Assembly (NCBI GenBank): GCA_964612995.1
Contig: CAZTGE010000060.1
Location: 1-23,703, forward strand
Direction: 5' to 3'
DNA length: 23,703 nucleotides
Source of the DNA: SLQH01 sp964612995
Lineage (GTDB): Bacteria; Planctomycetota; UBA11346
Shown: positions 7,870 through 16,177 of the stretch, in pieces
Layout of the letters: every line of letters starts with the position of its first letter
Numbering within the stretch: the stretch's first letter is position 1
Notes under the pieces: model-generated
Database searches by the model: none
What the model saw: the letters and a program-made list of their open reading frames with translations, nothing else
What the model was told of the DNA's origin: nothing
Translations under genes and position numbers: made by a program

Positions 7870-10800
7870 CCGTCGCCACCCGCTGGCAGCCCACCCGCTG
7901 CGGTCTGCTCAACCTCTACCGCTACGATGACGAGGTCTTCCGGTTTGCTGGCGGGCGCCTGCTGTTGCGTGGCAACAACGGCTGTGGCAAGACCCGGGTA
8001 CTGGCGCTCACGCTGCCGTTCCTGTTCGACGGCGTGATCTCTCCGGCACGGGTCGAACCCGATGGCGACCGCAGCCGCCGCTTCGAATGGCACCTGCTCA
8101 TGGACCGCTACCACGAGCGCACCGGCTACACCTGGCTCGAATTCGCGCGCACCGACGAATCCGGTGCCACCTGCATCTGCACCATCGGCTGCGGCCTGCG
8201 CGCCCTCGCTGGCCACCAGGGCCTGCGCGCGAAGTGGTACTTCGTCACGCCGCAACGCGTCGGTCCCGACTTCCCGCTCAAGCGCGAGGACGGCACGCCG
8301 TGGAACCGCGACCAGTGCAAGCAGGCGCTCGACGGGCAGGGCATGCTCTACGATACCGCCGAGGCCTACCGCCACGCGGTGGACGAGGCGCTCTTCGGGC
8401 TCGGCACGCATCGTTACCGCAGTCTCGTCGATCTGCTGATCGAACTACGTCGACCGCAGCTCTCGCGCACCCTCGACGAGCTGCGGCTCACCGCCGCGCT
8501 CTCTGACGCGCTGCCGCCCATCGATCCGGGTGTGATCGCCGAGGTCGCGGAGAACTTCCAGGCGCTGGAGGCCGACCGCGAGGAGTTGCGCGCTGCGTGC
8601 GAGGCGCACGAAGCGGTCACCGTCTTCCAGCGGGTCTACCGCGACTATCTCGCCGTACGTGCGCGGCTGCTGGCCGATCGGGTGCGTCGCGAACACACGA
8701 GCTACGACGATGCGCAGCGCCGGTTGGGCGCCGCCGTCGAACGCATCGATGCGGCCAGGTCGTGTCTGGTCGCGATCGCTGAGGCGCAGACGCGGGTGGC
8801 CGAAGCGCGCCAGACGGCGCGTGGCGAGGAAGAGGCGCTGCGCGCGTCGGACACCATGCGCAGCGCCGAGTCGCTGGCCCGTCTGCGCGACGAGTGCGAA
8901 CGCGTGATCGCCCGGGCCGAGGCCGATCGGGTGGCGTGGGAGCAGGCCGTTGCCGAGGTCTCGGCCTGGGAGGAACGCCGTGATGAGAGCGCCGCGACCT
9001 TGGCCCAGGCCGAACGCATGGCGGCCGAAGCGGGCGCGAGGGTGCGAGCCGACGGGGCGCCACTCGGGTGCGAGCCGGGGGCGGGCGAGCCCGATGCCGC
9101 CGGCTGGGAGCGCCTGCAGGTCGATGCGGAGTCGCTGCGCGGTGCGGTGCGCCTGCTGCGCGCCGACGCGCGACGGCTCGCCGCGGCACGCGAGCGCGAG
9201 CAGCTCGCCGCCGAGCAGCGTGCCGACGCCGAGGCCGCGCGCGACGCGGCCCAGGCCGGGGCCGAAGCCGCCGACGATGCATTTGCGTGTGCATGCGCCG
9301 CGCACCGCGATGGCGTCAACGCCCATCTCGCCGAGAACCCGGGTTTCGCGCTCGACGCGCAGCGGCTGCAAGATGACCTCGCCGCCTGGCTGCGCGATCC
9401 GCGCGAGGCCGACCCCGTGGCCGCGGCGTTCGAGCACGCGGCCCGGCTCGTCTTCCAGGAGCTGGCGGCCGAGGAGGGGCGCCGGGCACTGGATCGCGAG
9501 GCCATCGAGCGCGAGCGCGCCGAACTGGAAGCCGAGGCCGAGGCCTTGCGCGCCGGCGTCGATCCCGCACCCGCACTCGCGCCGTGGCGCCGCGCGCGCG
9601 AGGACGGACGCGCCGGCGCCCCGCTGTGGGCCTGCTGCGACTTCGTTGACGACCTGTCGGCCGACGAGCGAGCCTGTCTCGAGGCCGCGCTCGAGGGGGC
9701 GCAACTGCTGGACGCCTGGATCACCCCTGAGGGTGCCCTGCACGATCCCGCCACCGGCGACGTGCTCCTGGGCGCCAGCGAGCAACCGGCGCAATCCGAA
9801 GAGCCGCATCTGGGGATGTGGCTGCAACCATCGTCCGATGCGGACATCGACGCCGCGGTCATCGCCCGTGCGCTCGTCGGCGTCGGCGGGGCTCCCGATA
9901 CGGCCCCGTTATGGGTGGATACCACGGGGCGATGGGCAGCGGGCGAGTTGCGCGGCCGGGCGGCGAAACCGGCGGCCGCCCACATCGGTGCCGCCACGCG
10001 TGCGGCCGAGCGCGAACGGCGTCTGTGCGCCATCGCCACCCGGCTCTTGCAGCTGGCCAACGCCGAGGCCGACATCGACGATGCCCTGCATCGGCTCGGC
10101 GCGCGGCGAGAAGCGGTGCAGGCGTGGTGCGACGCCGCGCCCGGCGCAGAGGGGCCGCGCGCGGCCTGGCGCACGCGCGAGGATGCCGCGCGGCAATTAC
10201 AGGAGCGACGCCACCAGCTGGCCGCGGCGCAGGAGCTCTGCAGCCAGCGCCATGACGAGTGCGAGCAGGCGTGTACGGCCCTGCGCGAACGCGCGAACGA
10301 CTGCGGGCTGGGTGTGTGGATCGACGATCTCGACGGGCTCGACGAAGCCGTGCACGGCTACCACCGCGCGCTGGGCGAATGGCGCCGGGTGGTTGAGATC
10401 GCACAGGCACGCCGCGAGCGCCACGATCAGATTGCCGCCGACGCCACCGCCTCTGGCGAGCGTGCCGCGCGGCAACGGGCGCGCGCCGAGGAGAGCAGCG
10501 GACTGGCCCGGACTCGCGAACGCGAGCGGGCGGTACTGGAGGAGACCCAGGGCGCGGCCGTCGAGGCCCTGCTGGCCCGGCTCGACGATCTGCGTCGGCG
10601 GCTGGAGGCGCAGGAGGCCGAGGAGCGCCGCCTGCGCACCGAGGAACTCGCGCGCAATCGCGACGAGGCCGAGGCCGACGGCCAGCGCAAGGAGGCCGAA
10701 CGCGTGCTGGCCGCGGCCACCGAGCGCCGCGGCCAGGCGCTGGCGGCGTTGCGGGCGGTCTGCGCGCGCGAACTGCTGGCCGGCCTCGGCGAACGCTGGC

Positions 10801-11849
10801 GTTCTCCACTCACCGCCGATGCATCCGACACGCAGGTGGTGCAGTGCGCGCGCGAACTGGCGAAGGTCTTCGCTGACACGGCCTGCGATGAACGCGCCGT
10901 CAGCAATGTGGGTACGCGCATCGGTGAAGCCAACCAGACCCTGCAGACGGCGCTCTCGATTCACGATCACCGCGTGCACATCGAAGACCTCCACGGCATC
11001 TGGCAAGTGCGCGTGCCCTACATGGGCGGCGAGTGCGATATCGCACAACTCGCGGTGCGCCTGGCCGATGACATCGATCAGCGCCACCACCTGCTCACGG
11101 TCAGAGAGCGCGAGGTCATCGAGAACTTCCTCATCGACGAGGCCTGCGAGCAGCTCCATCGCTTGTTACACGAAGCGGAGACCTGGACTGCCGACGTCAA
11201 CCGCGAGCTCGCTGAGCGGCCGATGTCCACCGGGCTGGCGCTGCGGTTCCGTCGGGTGGTGGCCGCCGACGCTCCCGCGGGCTGCGCTGAGGCCTGCGAT
11301 CGTTTGCTGCGGCCGGCCCACGCATGGTCTCCTGACGACCGTGCCGCGCTCAACGACTTTCTCCAGCGCGGCATCGCCGCGGCGCGCGAGACGCTGCCGG
11401 GCCACAGCTGGCAGGATCAACTCGCGCTTGCGCTCGACTACCGCCGGTGGCACCAGATCAGCATCGAGCGGCGTCAGAACGGCACGTGGGCGCGGCTCAC
11501 GCGCCGGTCGCACGGCACCGGTTCCGGCGGTGAGAAGGCGATCGCGCTCACGGTGCCGCAATTCGCCGCCGCCGCCGCGCACTACCGCGCCTCGCAGACC
11601 GCGCCGCGGCTGATCATGCTCGACGAGGCCTTCGTGGGAATCGACGCCGACATGCGCCGCAAGTGCATGGGCCTGCTGGTGGCCTTCGACCTCGACGTGG
11701 TCATGACCAGCGAACGCGAGTGGGGCTGCTACGATACGGTACCGCACCTCGCCATCTACCAGATCGCCGCCGCCCCTGGCGGCGAGTGTGTGGCTACCAC
11801 GCGCTACGAATGGAACGGCAAGGAACGTGTGCGGGAGGGCGGTGACTGA
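7866..11849 (+). CDS. jetC: Wadjet type II SMC-like ATPase JetC (TIGR02680 family, MukB-like)
   Basis: 1327 residues, the ATP-driven DNA loop-extruding motor of the complex. Walker A is GNNGCGKT (36-43), after an N-terminal strand pair typical of SMC heads. The ABC signature is SGGEK (from Ser1220), and Walker B is LIMLDEAF with Asp1253 and catalytic Glu1254. Two long Arg/Glu/Ala-rich coiled-coil arms occupy about residues 230-570 and 720-1040. They surround a globular hinge at about 575-720 that contains non-coiled sequence such as DAWITPEGALHD. No Rad50-type zinc hook (CxxC) is seen at the hinge. In Wadjet systems this motor extrudes small closed circular plasmids until JetD cuts them. The ATG overlaps the jetB stop as ATGA and has GGAGG 9 bases upstream. 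The stop shares one base with the jetD start (TGATG). All nucleotide-binding motifs are intact, so it is likely active. Confidence 0.93.
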   Translation: MTVATRWQPTRCGLLNLYRYDDEVFRFAGGRLLLRGNNGCGKTRVLALTLPFLFDGVISPARVEPDGDRSRRFEWHLLMDRYHERTGYTWLEFARTDESGATCICTIGCGLRALAGHQGLRAKWYFVTPQRVGPDFPLKREDGTPWNRDQCKQALDGQGMLYDTAEAYRHAVDEALFGLGTHRYRSLVDLLIELRRPQLSRTLDELRLTAALSDALPPIDPGVIAEVAENFQALEADREELRAACEAHEAVTVFQRVYRDYLAVRARLLADRVRREHTSYDDAQRRLGAAVERIDAARSCLVAIAEAQTRVAEARQTARGEEEALRASDTMRSAESLARLRDECERVIARAEADRVAWEQAVAEVSAWEERRDESAATLAQAERMAAEAGARVRADGAPLGCEPGAGEPDAAGWERLQVDAESLRGAVRLLRADARRLAAAREREQLAAEQRADAEAARDAAQAGAEAADDAFACACAAHRDGVNAHLAENPGFALDAQRLQDDLAAWLRDPREADPVAAAFEHAARLVFQELAAEEGRRALDREAIERERAELEAEAEALRAGVDPAPALAPWRRAREDGRAGAPLWACCDFVDDLSADERACLEAALEGAQLLDAWITPEGALHDPATGDVLLGASEQPAQSEEPHLGMWLQPSSDADIDAAVIARALVGVGGAPDTAPLWVDTTGRWAAGELRGRAAKPAAAHIGAATRAAERERRLCAIATRLLQLANAEADIDDALHRLGARREAVQAWCDAAPGAEGPRAAWRTREDAARQLQERRHQLAAAQELCSQRHDECEQACTALRERANDCGLGVWIDDLDGLDEAVHGYHRALGEWRRVVEIAQARRERHDQIAADATASGERAARQRARAEESSGLARTRERERAVLEETQGAAVEALLARLDDLRRRLEAQEAEERRLRTEELARNRDEAEADGQRKEAERVLAAATERRGQALAALRAVCARELLAGLGERWRSPLTADASDTQVVQCARELAKVFADTACDERAVSNVGTRIGEANQTLQTALSIHDHRVHIEDLHGIWQVRVPYMGGECDIAQLAVRLADDIDQRHHLLTVREREVIENFLIDEACEQLHRLLHEAETWTADVNRELAERPMSTGLALRFRRVVAADAPAGCAEACDRLLRPAHAWSPDDRAALNDFLQRGIAAARETLPGHSWQDQLALALDYRRWHQISIERRQNGTWARLTRRSHGTGSGGEKAIALTVPQFAAAAAHYRASQTAPRLIMLDEAFVGIDADMRRKCMGLLVAFDLDVVMTSEREWGCYDTVPHLAIYQIAAAPGGECVATTRYEWNGKERVREGGD

Positions 11850-13030
11850 TGGTGGTCGATCCGGTTCGCCTGCGCAAGGTGCTGGGCGTGCCGGCGTGGA
11901 CATGGCTGCGCGCGCGTTTGCGCAAGCGCCTGGCGGCGGGGCGCGGGCTGCCGGCGCTCGCCGTGCTACGCGCGCCGAGCGAAGAGGAGCGCCGGGCTGC
12001 CAACGCCCTTTTCGCCACCCCCGGGGCCACCGGCCCGGTGCGCGTGCGTCTCGATGCCCTGACCGCGGCGCTGCAGGAGGCTGGTCTGGCCGTGGAGGTA
12101 CGCCAGGCCCTGGAGATCATCGACGGTCCCATCCCGGACCGCGCTGGTGATGCGGCGCGCGATCGCGCCACCTGGGAGGCCATCGACGCGCGCGCCCGCG
12201 CGCGCATCCCCGACCCGCACGCGCAGCTGCCGGCCATCGCCGCCGCCGGGCTGTGGCGCCGCATGAGCGCCGGCGACGCGCAACAGGCGGCTGCGTGGGT
12301 CGATGCGCTGGCGGCGATCGTTGTCGGCTGCGACGGGTTGCATCTGGGCGAGCTCGCCGCGCGCGTCACCGGCGATGCCCACGCCCTCGATCGTGGCACC
12401 CCGCTCGGGCGCCTCGCCGTGCGCCTGCTCGGCGGAGACGACGAGAGCTGGCGCGAGACCTGGCAACGCGCCGGCGTGGTGGTGGGCGAAACCACCTCCA
12501 CCGTGCTCACGCTCAACCTGCGCTGGGCACAAGGGCCGCTTGCCGGTGCATGGAACGCCCATGCTGCGGTGCGGGAGCCGCTGGTGCTCACGGCCCGGGT
12601 GTTGGCGGTCGAGCGTGCACCGGTGCCGGTGCCGGTTGGCCGCCTGTTCGTCTGCGAGAACCCGACGGTCCTCGAAGCGGCCGCCCGGCGTGGATGCACC
12701 GCCCCGCTGGTGTGCATCGCCGGGCAGCCGGGTGCGGCGGCGTTGATGTTGCTGGCGCGCTGCAACGACGCCGAGCTGTGCTACCACGGCGACTTCGACT
12801 GGGCCGGCATCACCATCGCCAACGGTCTGGCCCGGCGTTTCCGGCGTTTCCGGCCCTGGCGGTTCACCGCCGCCGACCTGCGTGCAGCCGATGCGCTCCC
12901 CGGCCCGCCGCTCGTCGGCGAGCCCGTGGCGGCGGCCTGGGACGACGATCTGTGCACCGGCTTGCGCGCACGCGGCCGCGCGTTGCACGAAGAAGCCGTT
13001 CTCGATGTGCTCACGAAGGATGTGCGATGA
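11849..13030 (+). CDS. jetD: Wadjet type II nuclease JetD (DUF3323 + DUF2399, TOPRIM)
   Basis: 393 residues. JetD is the nuclease subunit, related in its C-terminal TOPRIM fold to the topoisomerase VI A subunit; it cleaves plasmid DNA once JetABC has extruded it. The N-terminal DUF3323-like region covers about residues 1-220. The TOPRIM-type metal site is visible as Glu270 in LFVCENPTVL and the acidic pair Asp315/Asp317 in CYHGDFDWAGI, all present, so the nuclease looks active. The ATG at 11849 overlaps the jetC stop by one base, with GGGAGG about 10 bases upstream. The last codon region overlaps the start of a 69-residue gene (ATGA), so jetD is not the last gene of the transcript. Confidence 0.92.
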   Translation: MVVDPVRLRKVLGVPAWTWLRARLRKRLAAGRGLPALAVLRAPSEEERRAANALFATPGATGPVRVRLDALTAALQEAGLAVEVRQALEIIDGPIPDRAGDAARDRATWEAIDARARARIPDPHAQLPAIAAAGLWRRMSAGDAQQAAAWVDALAAIVVGCDGLHLGELAARVTGDAHALDRGTPLGRLAVRLLGGDDESWRETWQRAGVVVGETTSTVLTLNLRWAQGPLAGAWNAHAAVREPLVLTARVLAVERAPVPVPVGRLFVCENPTVLEAAARRGCTAPLVCIAGQPGAAALMLLARCNDAELCYHGDFDWAGITIANGLARRFRRFRPWRFTAADLRAADALPGPPLVGEPVAAAWDDDLCTGLRARGRALHEEAVLDVLTKDVR

Positions 13031-13236
13031 CCACCGACACGATCACCTTCCGCGATCGCCTCGCCCGTCTCAGCTTCCGCCGCGCGGCGAAGCTGCTCGG
13101 CCCCGAAGGCGAGCACCTCATCCACCTTGGCGGGCGGCACGAGTTCGACAACCTCGACGAGGTCTATCTGCTGGTCAGCGACGGCACCATCGAGGAGAGC
13201 ATGCTGCAGGTAGCTGCTCAGGCCCAACGGGCATGA
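13027..13236 (+). CDS. 69-residue fifth gene of the Wadjet operon; possible internally deleted Snf2-helicase remnant
   Basis: The ATG overlaps the jetD stop (ATGA), the same junction type used within the operon, so it should be translated by coupling. Residues 8-41 (FRDRLARLSFRRAAKLLGPE, then HLIHLGG and HEFD) resemble the extreme N-terminus of large Snf2/DEAD-box helicases as I recall them from planctomycete-like bacteria. Residues 46-61 (VYLLVSDGTIEESMLQ) resemble the end of the helicase C-lobe, where GTIEE is followed by an ILEL-like stretch. Everything between, several hundred residues including both RecA lobes, is absent. The two parts would meet near D-E-V-Y-L, a likely microhomology. 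It may be a decayed remnant of a helicase that once followed jetD, or a domesticated small protein. The homology call is from memory of the family; the ORF itself is clear. Confidence 0.6.
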   Translation: MTTDTITFRDRLARLSFRRAAKLLGPEGEHLIHLGGRHEFDNLDEVYLLVSDGTIEESMLQVAAQAQRA

Positions 13237-13660
13237 GTGGTTACCTCGCCCTTTTTCGGGTCCCCATCGTACTGTGGGGGGTACGCGCCGAAGGCGCGAG
13301 GGGGCAGCGCTGCCTTCCCAGGAACTTCCCGCGCCATCACGCCCACTCGACACGTTCGTGGGCCGGATCGCGTCATTGCGGCAAACGGCCGGGGCGGCCA
13401 GGTTCCTGGCTCTTCGCCGCCGGACCATCGGGCCGGCGGGGGTTCTGAAGGAAGCCTCTGGCGGTCACGGGCCGGGTCGCTGACGGTCGACTCGCGGGGT
13501 CATGACCCGATGCCCCGGCCACGGTGGTGGAGGGGGGGCGCACTCGTACTCGATTGAGCCGGTGGCTGCAGGTCGTCGGCATGCCCACGCTCGCCGACCC
13601 GGTACCGCAGATGCCGGTCGGCGTCAGCAGATGGGTGGCGTCAGCCAGCCTCGCCGATAA
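13237..13660. other. Non-coding interval after the Wadjet operon
   Basis: 424 bp between the end of the plus-strand operon and the convergent kinase gene. It holds the two-hairpin repeat copy (13274-13310), an inverted pair CCCCA/TGGGG (13262-13279) and a 12-bp palindrome GGGTCATGACCC (13497-13508). Open frames here are Arg/Pro/Gly-rich with no recognisable protein pattern and no ribosome site. No T-tailed terminator for either convergent operon was found, although one would be expected. It may be decayed sequence from an earlier insertion. Confidence 0.6.
13274..13310 (+). repeat. Two-hairpin GC-rich repeat, copy 2
   Basis: This copy reads as copy 1 at 15-50 in the same orientation, apart from one extra G in the leading G-run and two substitutions. 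Those two change the first stem from CGCGGC/GCCGCG to CGCGCC/GGCGCG (13284-13298), preserving pairing with the same GAA loop. The second hairpin becomes GGCAGC/GCTGCC (13303-13314). Paired changes point to selection for the folded RNA or DNA. Confidence 0.75.
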
Positions 13661-15379
13661 TCACTTGTGGAACAGGCGCCCGATCCAGCTGTTGCGTTTG
13701 AGATTGTCGTTCTGCAGGCGTTCGAGATGGCTTTCGACCGCCTCGCGGAACACGGTGGGGTTCTCGTAGCGCGCCGCGCGGTCCTTGGCCATCGCCTTCT
13801 TGAGGATGCGCTGCATGCCGGTGGTGGTGGTGGTATTGTGGGCGGCGATGGCCGGGGTCGGTTTGGTGACGATGTTGCGCAGGACCTCGACCAGCGAGCG
13901 ACCGGCGAAGGGGTTCTCGCCGGCGAGCATGACGAACATGGTCACTCCGAGTGCGTAGATGTCGCAGCGGATGTCGGGATCGTCGCAGCAGTCGGCCTGC
14001 TCCGGGCTCATGTAGGCCGGGGTGCCCATGGGCACCCCGGGCATGCTCAGCTGTTCCTCGTCGAGTTGGGGTCGGGCGAGACCGAGATCGGTGATCTTGG
14101 GGATGGCATCGAAACCGAGCAGGATGTTGCCGGGTTTGATGTCGCGGTGGACCATGCCGGCGGCGGCGATCGCCTCGAGGCCGCGGAGGCAGTCGATCGC
14201 GATCTCGCAGCATTCGATCTCGCTCAGGGTGCCGCGCTTCTCTATCACCCGGCCCAGATCGCCACCGGGAATGTACTGCATCGCGAGATAGAGCAGGTCC
14301 TCGGCTTCGCCGGCATCGTAGATGGTCACGACATTCGGATGCTCGACCGAGGCGGCCAGGCGGGCTTCGCGCACGAAGCGCCTGGCGAAGCTCTCATTCT
14401 CGCGCAGTGCCGGGAACAGGACCTTGAGCGCGACCTGACGCCCCAGTGGCTGTTGTTCGGCGAGGTAGACCCCGGCCATCCCGCCGATGCCGATCTCCTT
14501 GACGATGCTGTAGTTGCCCAGCTGTGGCGGCAGGTCGAGACGGCGTGAGTAGCCGCCCGCCCCGGCGCCGGCCGAGCTCTGTACGCGCGCCGGGGCGCCC
14601 GGCGCGGCCGCGGTATCCGGCTTCCTGGATACCGGTTCGGTCTCGAGCTGGGAGCGATCGTCGACATCGGGTTCGGCGTCGCCATCGAGTGCGGCCTGGC
14701 GGCCGTCCGGGGCCTGTTGCACCGTTTGTGGCAATGCTTCGAGCACCTCGTCGAGCTTGATCGCCCGCGAGCGCTCCTCGTCGCCGAGGCGCCCCGAGGG
14801 CGGGCGCGCCAGCGGCGAGATCCCCGGATGGCTGGTCGTGCTTGCGGCGGTGGCGCCCGCCAGCTGTTCCGTCGGTCGACGTTGGATCCGCTGGTGTGCG
14901 TTCCGGTCGAAGTGGAGCAGCGCATCCCCACTGATGAAGATCGCGGCCCAGAGGTCGTCGATATGGTAGAGGTTGCCGATCCATTCGCCGGAGCGCACGC
15001 TCGGCGCTCCGCGGCCGGTTCGCGGCAGGCTCAGGCCGGGGGTGACCTCGGCGCCGAGCAGCGAACGCAAGAAGGTGCCCGCGAGTACGTTGGTGCACTC
15101 GGCGAACGAGTCGAGGATATCGGGGTCGTCGAGATCGAGCAGATCACAGCCGGTCATCGAGCAGGCGATGCGTGCCCCGAGTTCGATCGGCTGGAGCATG
15201 ACGAACAGCCCGGTGGTCGGTTCGAGCAGCTTGATCCACGACCAGGCCACCGGCAGCGACGAGTTCGAGACGCTGCTGACCCGGGCCGCGCGCACGCTCT
15301 CGAAACCCATGCTGGTCATGGTCTGGCTCACCGCCAGATCGAGCGAGTCCTTCACGGAGTGATGCAGGGAATTACTCAT
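13661..15379 (-). CDS. CheX/CheC-like phosphatase domain fused to a Ser/Thr protein kinase
   Basis: 572 residues, cytosolic, with no membrane helix. The N-terminal part (about 5-155) has the CheX/CheC pattern: a helix with the phosphatase signature E-x2-N as Glu94 and Asn97 in FAECTNVLAG, preceded by a Thr/Gly-rich strand pair and closed by a Leu/Ile-rich strand (AAIFISGDALL). CheX and CheC dephosphorylate CheY-type receivers. A Pro/Ala/Gln-rich linker (160-285) leads to a kinase domain (about 290-555): glycine loop GIGGMAGVY, Lys319, HRDIKPGN with Asp413, DLG Asp431, and MSPEQ. The ATG overlaps the end of the adjacent receiver gene by 8 bases (ATGAGTAA), so the two are translationally coupled. 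The natural reading is that this protein dephosphorylates that receiver while also phosphorylating other targets. The kinase call is firm; the CheX-like call is by motif and fold pattern. Confidence 0.85.
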   Translation of the reverse strand: MSNSLHHSVKDSLDLAVSQTMTSMGFESVRAARVSSVSNSSLPVAWSWIKLLEPTTGLFVMLQPIELGARIACSMTGCDLLDLDDPDILDSFAECTNVLAGTFLRSLLGAEVTPGLSLPRTGRGAPSVRSGEWIGNLYHIDDLWAAIFISGDALLHFDRNAHQRIQRRPTEQLAGATAASTTSHPGISPLARPPSGRLGDEERSRAIKLDEVLEALPQTVQQAPDGRQAALDGDAEPDVDDRSQLETEPVSRKPDTAAAPGAPARVQSSAGAGAGGYSRRLDLPPQLGNYSIVKEIGIGGMAGVYLAEQQPLGRQVALKVLFPALRENESFARRFVREARLAASVEHPNVVTIYDAGEAEDLLYLAMQYIPGGDLGRVIEKRGTLSEIECCEIAIDCLRGLEAIAAAGMVHRDIKPGNILLGFDAIPKITDLGLARPQLDEEQLSMPGVPMGTPAYMSPEQADCCDDPDIRCDIYALGVTMFVMLAGENPFAGRSLVEVLRNIVTKPTPAIAAHNTTTTTGMQRILKKAMAKDRAARYENPTVFREAVESHLERLQNDNLKRNSWIGRLFHK

Positions 15380-15767
15380 CGCGGGGCCCATGGAGGACGC
15401 CGGCCTGGTGCAGGGCCTGGGTGAATTGCTCGGGGGTGAAGGGCTTGGCCAGGACGGCCTTCACGCCGAGCTCGTCCAGGCGCTGGGCCCAGGCTTCGTT
15501 GGCGATGCTCGAGACCACGATCTTGACCGTATCCGCAGCTTCCGGCATACGGCTGAGGATGGTGAGGAATTCGAATCCATCCATGCCGGGCATGTTGATG
15601 TCGGTGAGCAGCAGATCGATGGTCTGCGATTCGAACAGCCGCAGTGCGGATTCGCCCGAATCGGCATCGAGGACCTCTTCGGCTTCGGGGCCGAGGGTGT
15701 CGACCTGGCGGCGGATCATCTTGCGGGTCAAACGGGAATCATCGACAATGAGGATCGTGTTGAGCAT
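15372..15767 (-). CDS. CheY-like single-domain response regulator
   Basis: 131 residues, a stand-alone receiver. The acidic pair is Asp9/Asp10 (ILIVDDS), the phospho-acceptor is Asp56 (LLTDINMPGMDG), the switch Ser is 86/87 (VVSSIA), and the conserved Lys is 108 (LAKPF). There is no output domain, so it acts by binding a partner. GGAG six bases before the ATG sets the start. Its last 8 bases overlap the start of the CheX-like/kinase fusion, which carries a domain type that removes phosphate from receivers. The histidine kinase that would phosphorylate it is not in the window. Confidence 0.95.
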   Translation of the reverse strand: MLNTILIVDDSRLTRKMIRRQVDTLGPEAEEVLDADSGESALRLFESQTIDLLLTDINMPGMDGFEFLTILSRMPEAADTVKIVVSSIANEAWAQRLDELGVKAVLAKPFTPEQFTQALHQAGVLHGPRDE

Positions 15768-15836
15768 GGCCGGCTCCGGAGGGGCAGAGCAGCCATTATC
15801 ACCAGCCAGGGCGGCGAGGGCAAGAACGCTTTGGGT

Positions 15837-16067
15837 TCAGTTGGTTCCGGCGCGGCGGCTGCGTTCGCCGCACAGATGATCGATCACCGACTGGGCCCGA
15901 CGCTCACGCTGCCGGATGCGCCAGGCGGCACAGAGGAAGGCGACGGCGAGCACGGCCCCGGCCGCCACTGCGTGGCCCTGGAACGCGAGGCCGAGGAAGG
16001 CGAGGAAGACCACGCTGTCGAAGATGCCCAGGTGCAGATCCACGCGTCGGTCCTTCCAGTCAAGCAT
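15837..16067 (-). CDS. Small two-helix membrane protein, unknown function
   Basis: 76 residues. A charged N-terminus (MLDWKDRRVDLHL) is followed by a first membrane helix (about 14-30, IFDSVVFLAFLGLAF), a short His-containing turn (QGHAVAAG) and a second helix (about 33-50). A basic Arg/Glu/Gln-rich tail with two cysteines ends the protein. Codons strongly favour G/C at position three, which supports real coding. No Shine-Dalgarno is visible before the ATG, and an in-frame stop lies about 12 codons upstream, limiting the start. It sits between the coiled-coil membrane protein and the receiver on the same strand. I do not recognise a family. Confidence 0.6.
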   Translation of the reverse strand: MLDWKDRRVDLHLGIFDSVVFLAFLGLAFQGHAVAAGAVLAVAFLCAAWRIRQRERRAQSVIDHLCGERSRRAGTN

Positions 16068-16102
16068 CAGGCGGTCGCCGGCGCGCGGAGCGATGCCAGG
16101 GG

Positions 16103-16108
16103 ATCATA
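16103..16108 (-). promoter_or_regulatory. Candidate -10 box ahead of the receiver/kinase group
   Basis: TATGAT on the minus strand lies about 35 bases before the small membrane protein gene, in the 110-base spacer that follows the coiled-coil membrane protein. Five of six bases match consensus. The -35 region is GC-rich and unconvincing, so this is a weak call. Confidence 0.25.
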
Positions 16109-16177
16109 GCGCATGACGTGCGCGGCGCAGGGCGCTTACCGGTGTGGCAACGCCGCGAAGCGCAGGGACGGAACTGA

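Noticed and set aside
8950..11613. 887-residue plus-strand frame within jetC
   Set aside because: Out-of-frame, Arg/Pro-rich shadow created by high GC at third positions of jetC.
15..13310. The two hairpin repeats as ends of one 13-kb mobile element
   Set aside because: Both are in the same orientation, no transposase or integrase is present, and they lack a target duplication; dispersed repeats are simpler.
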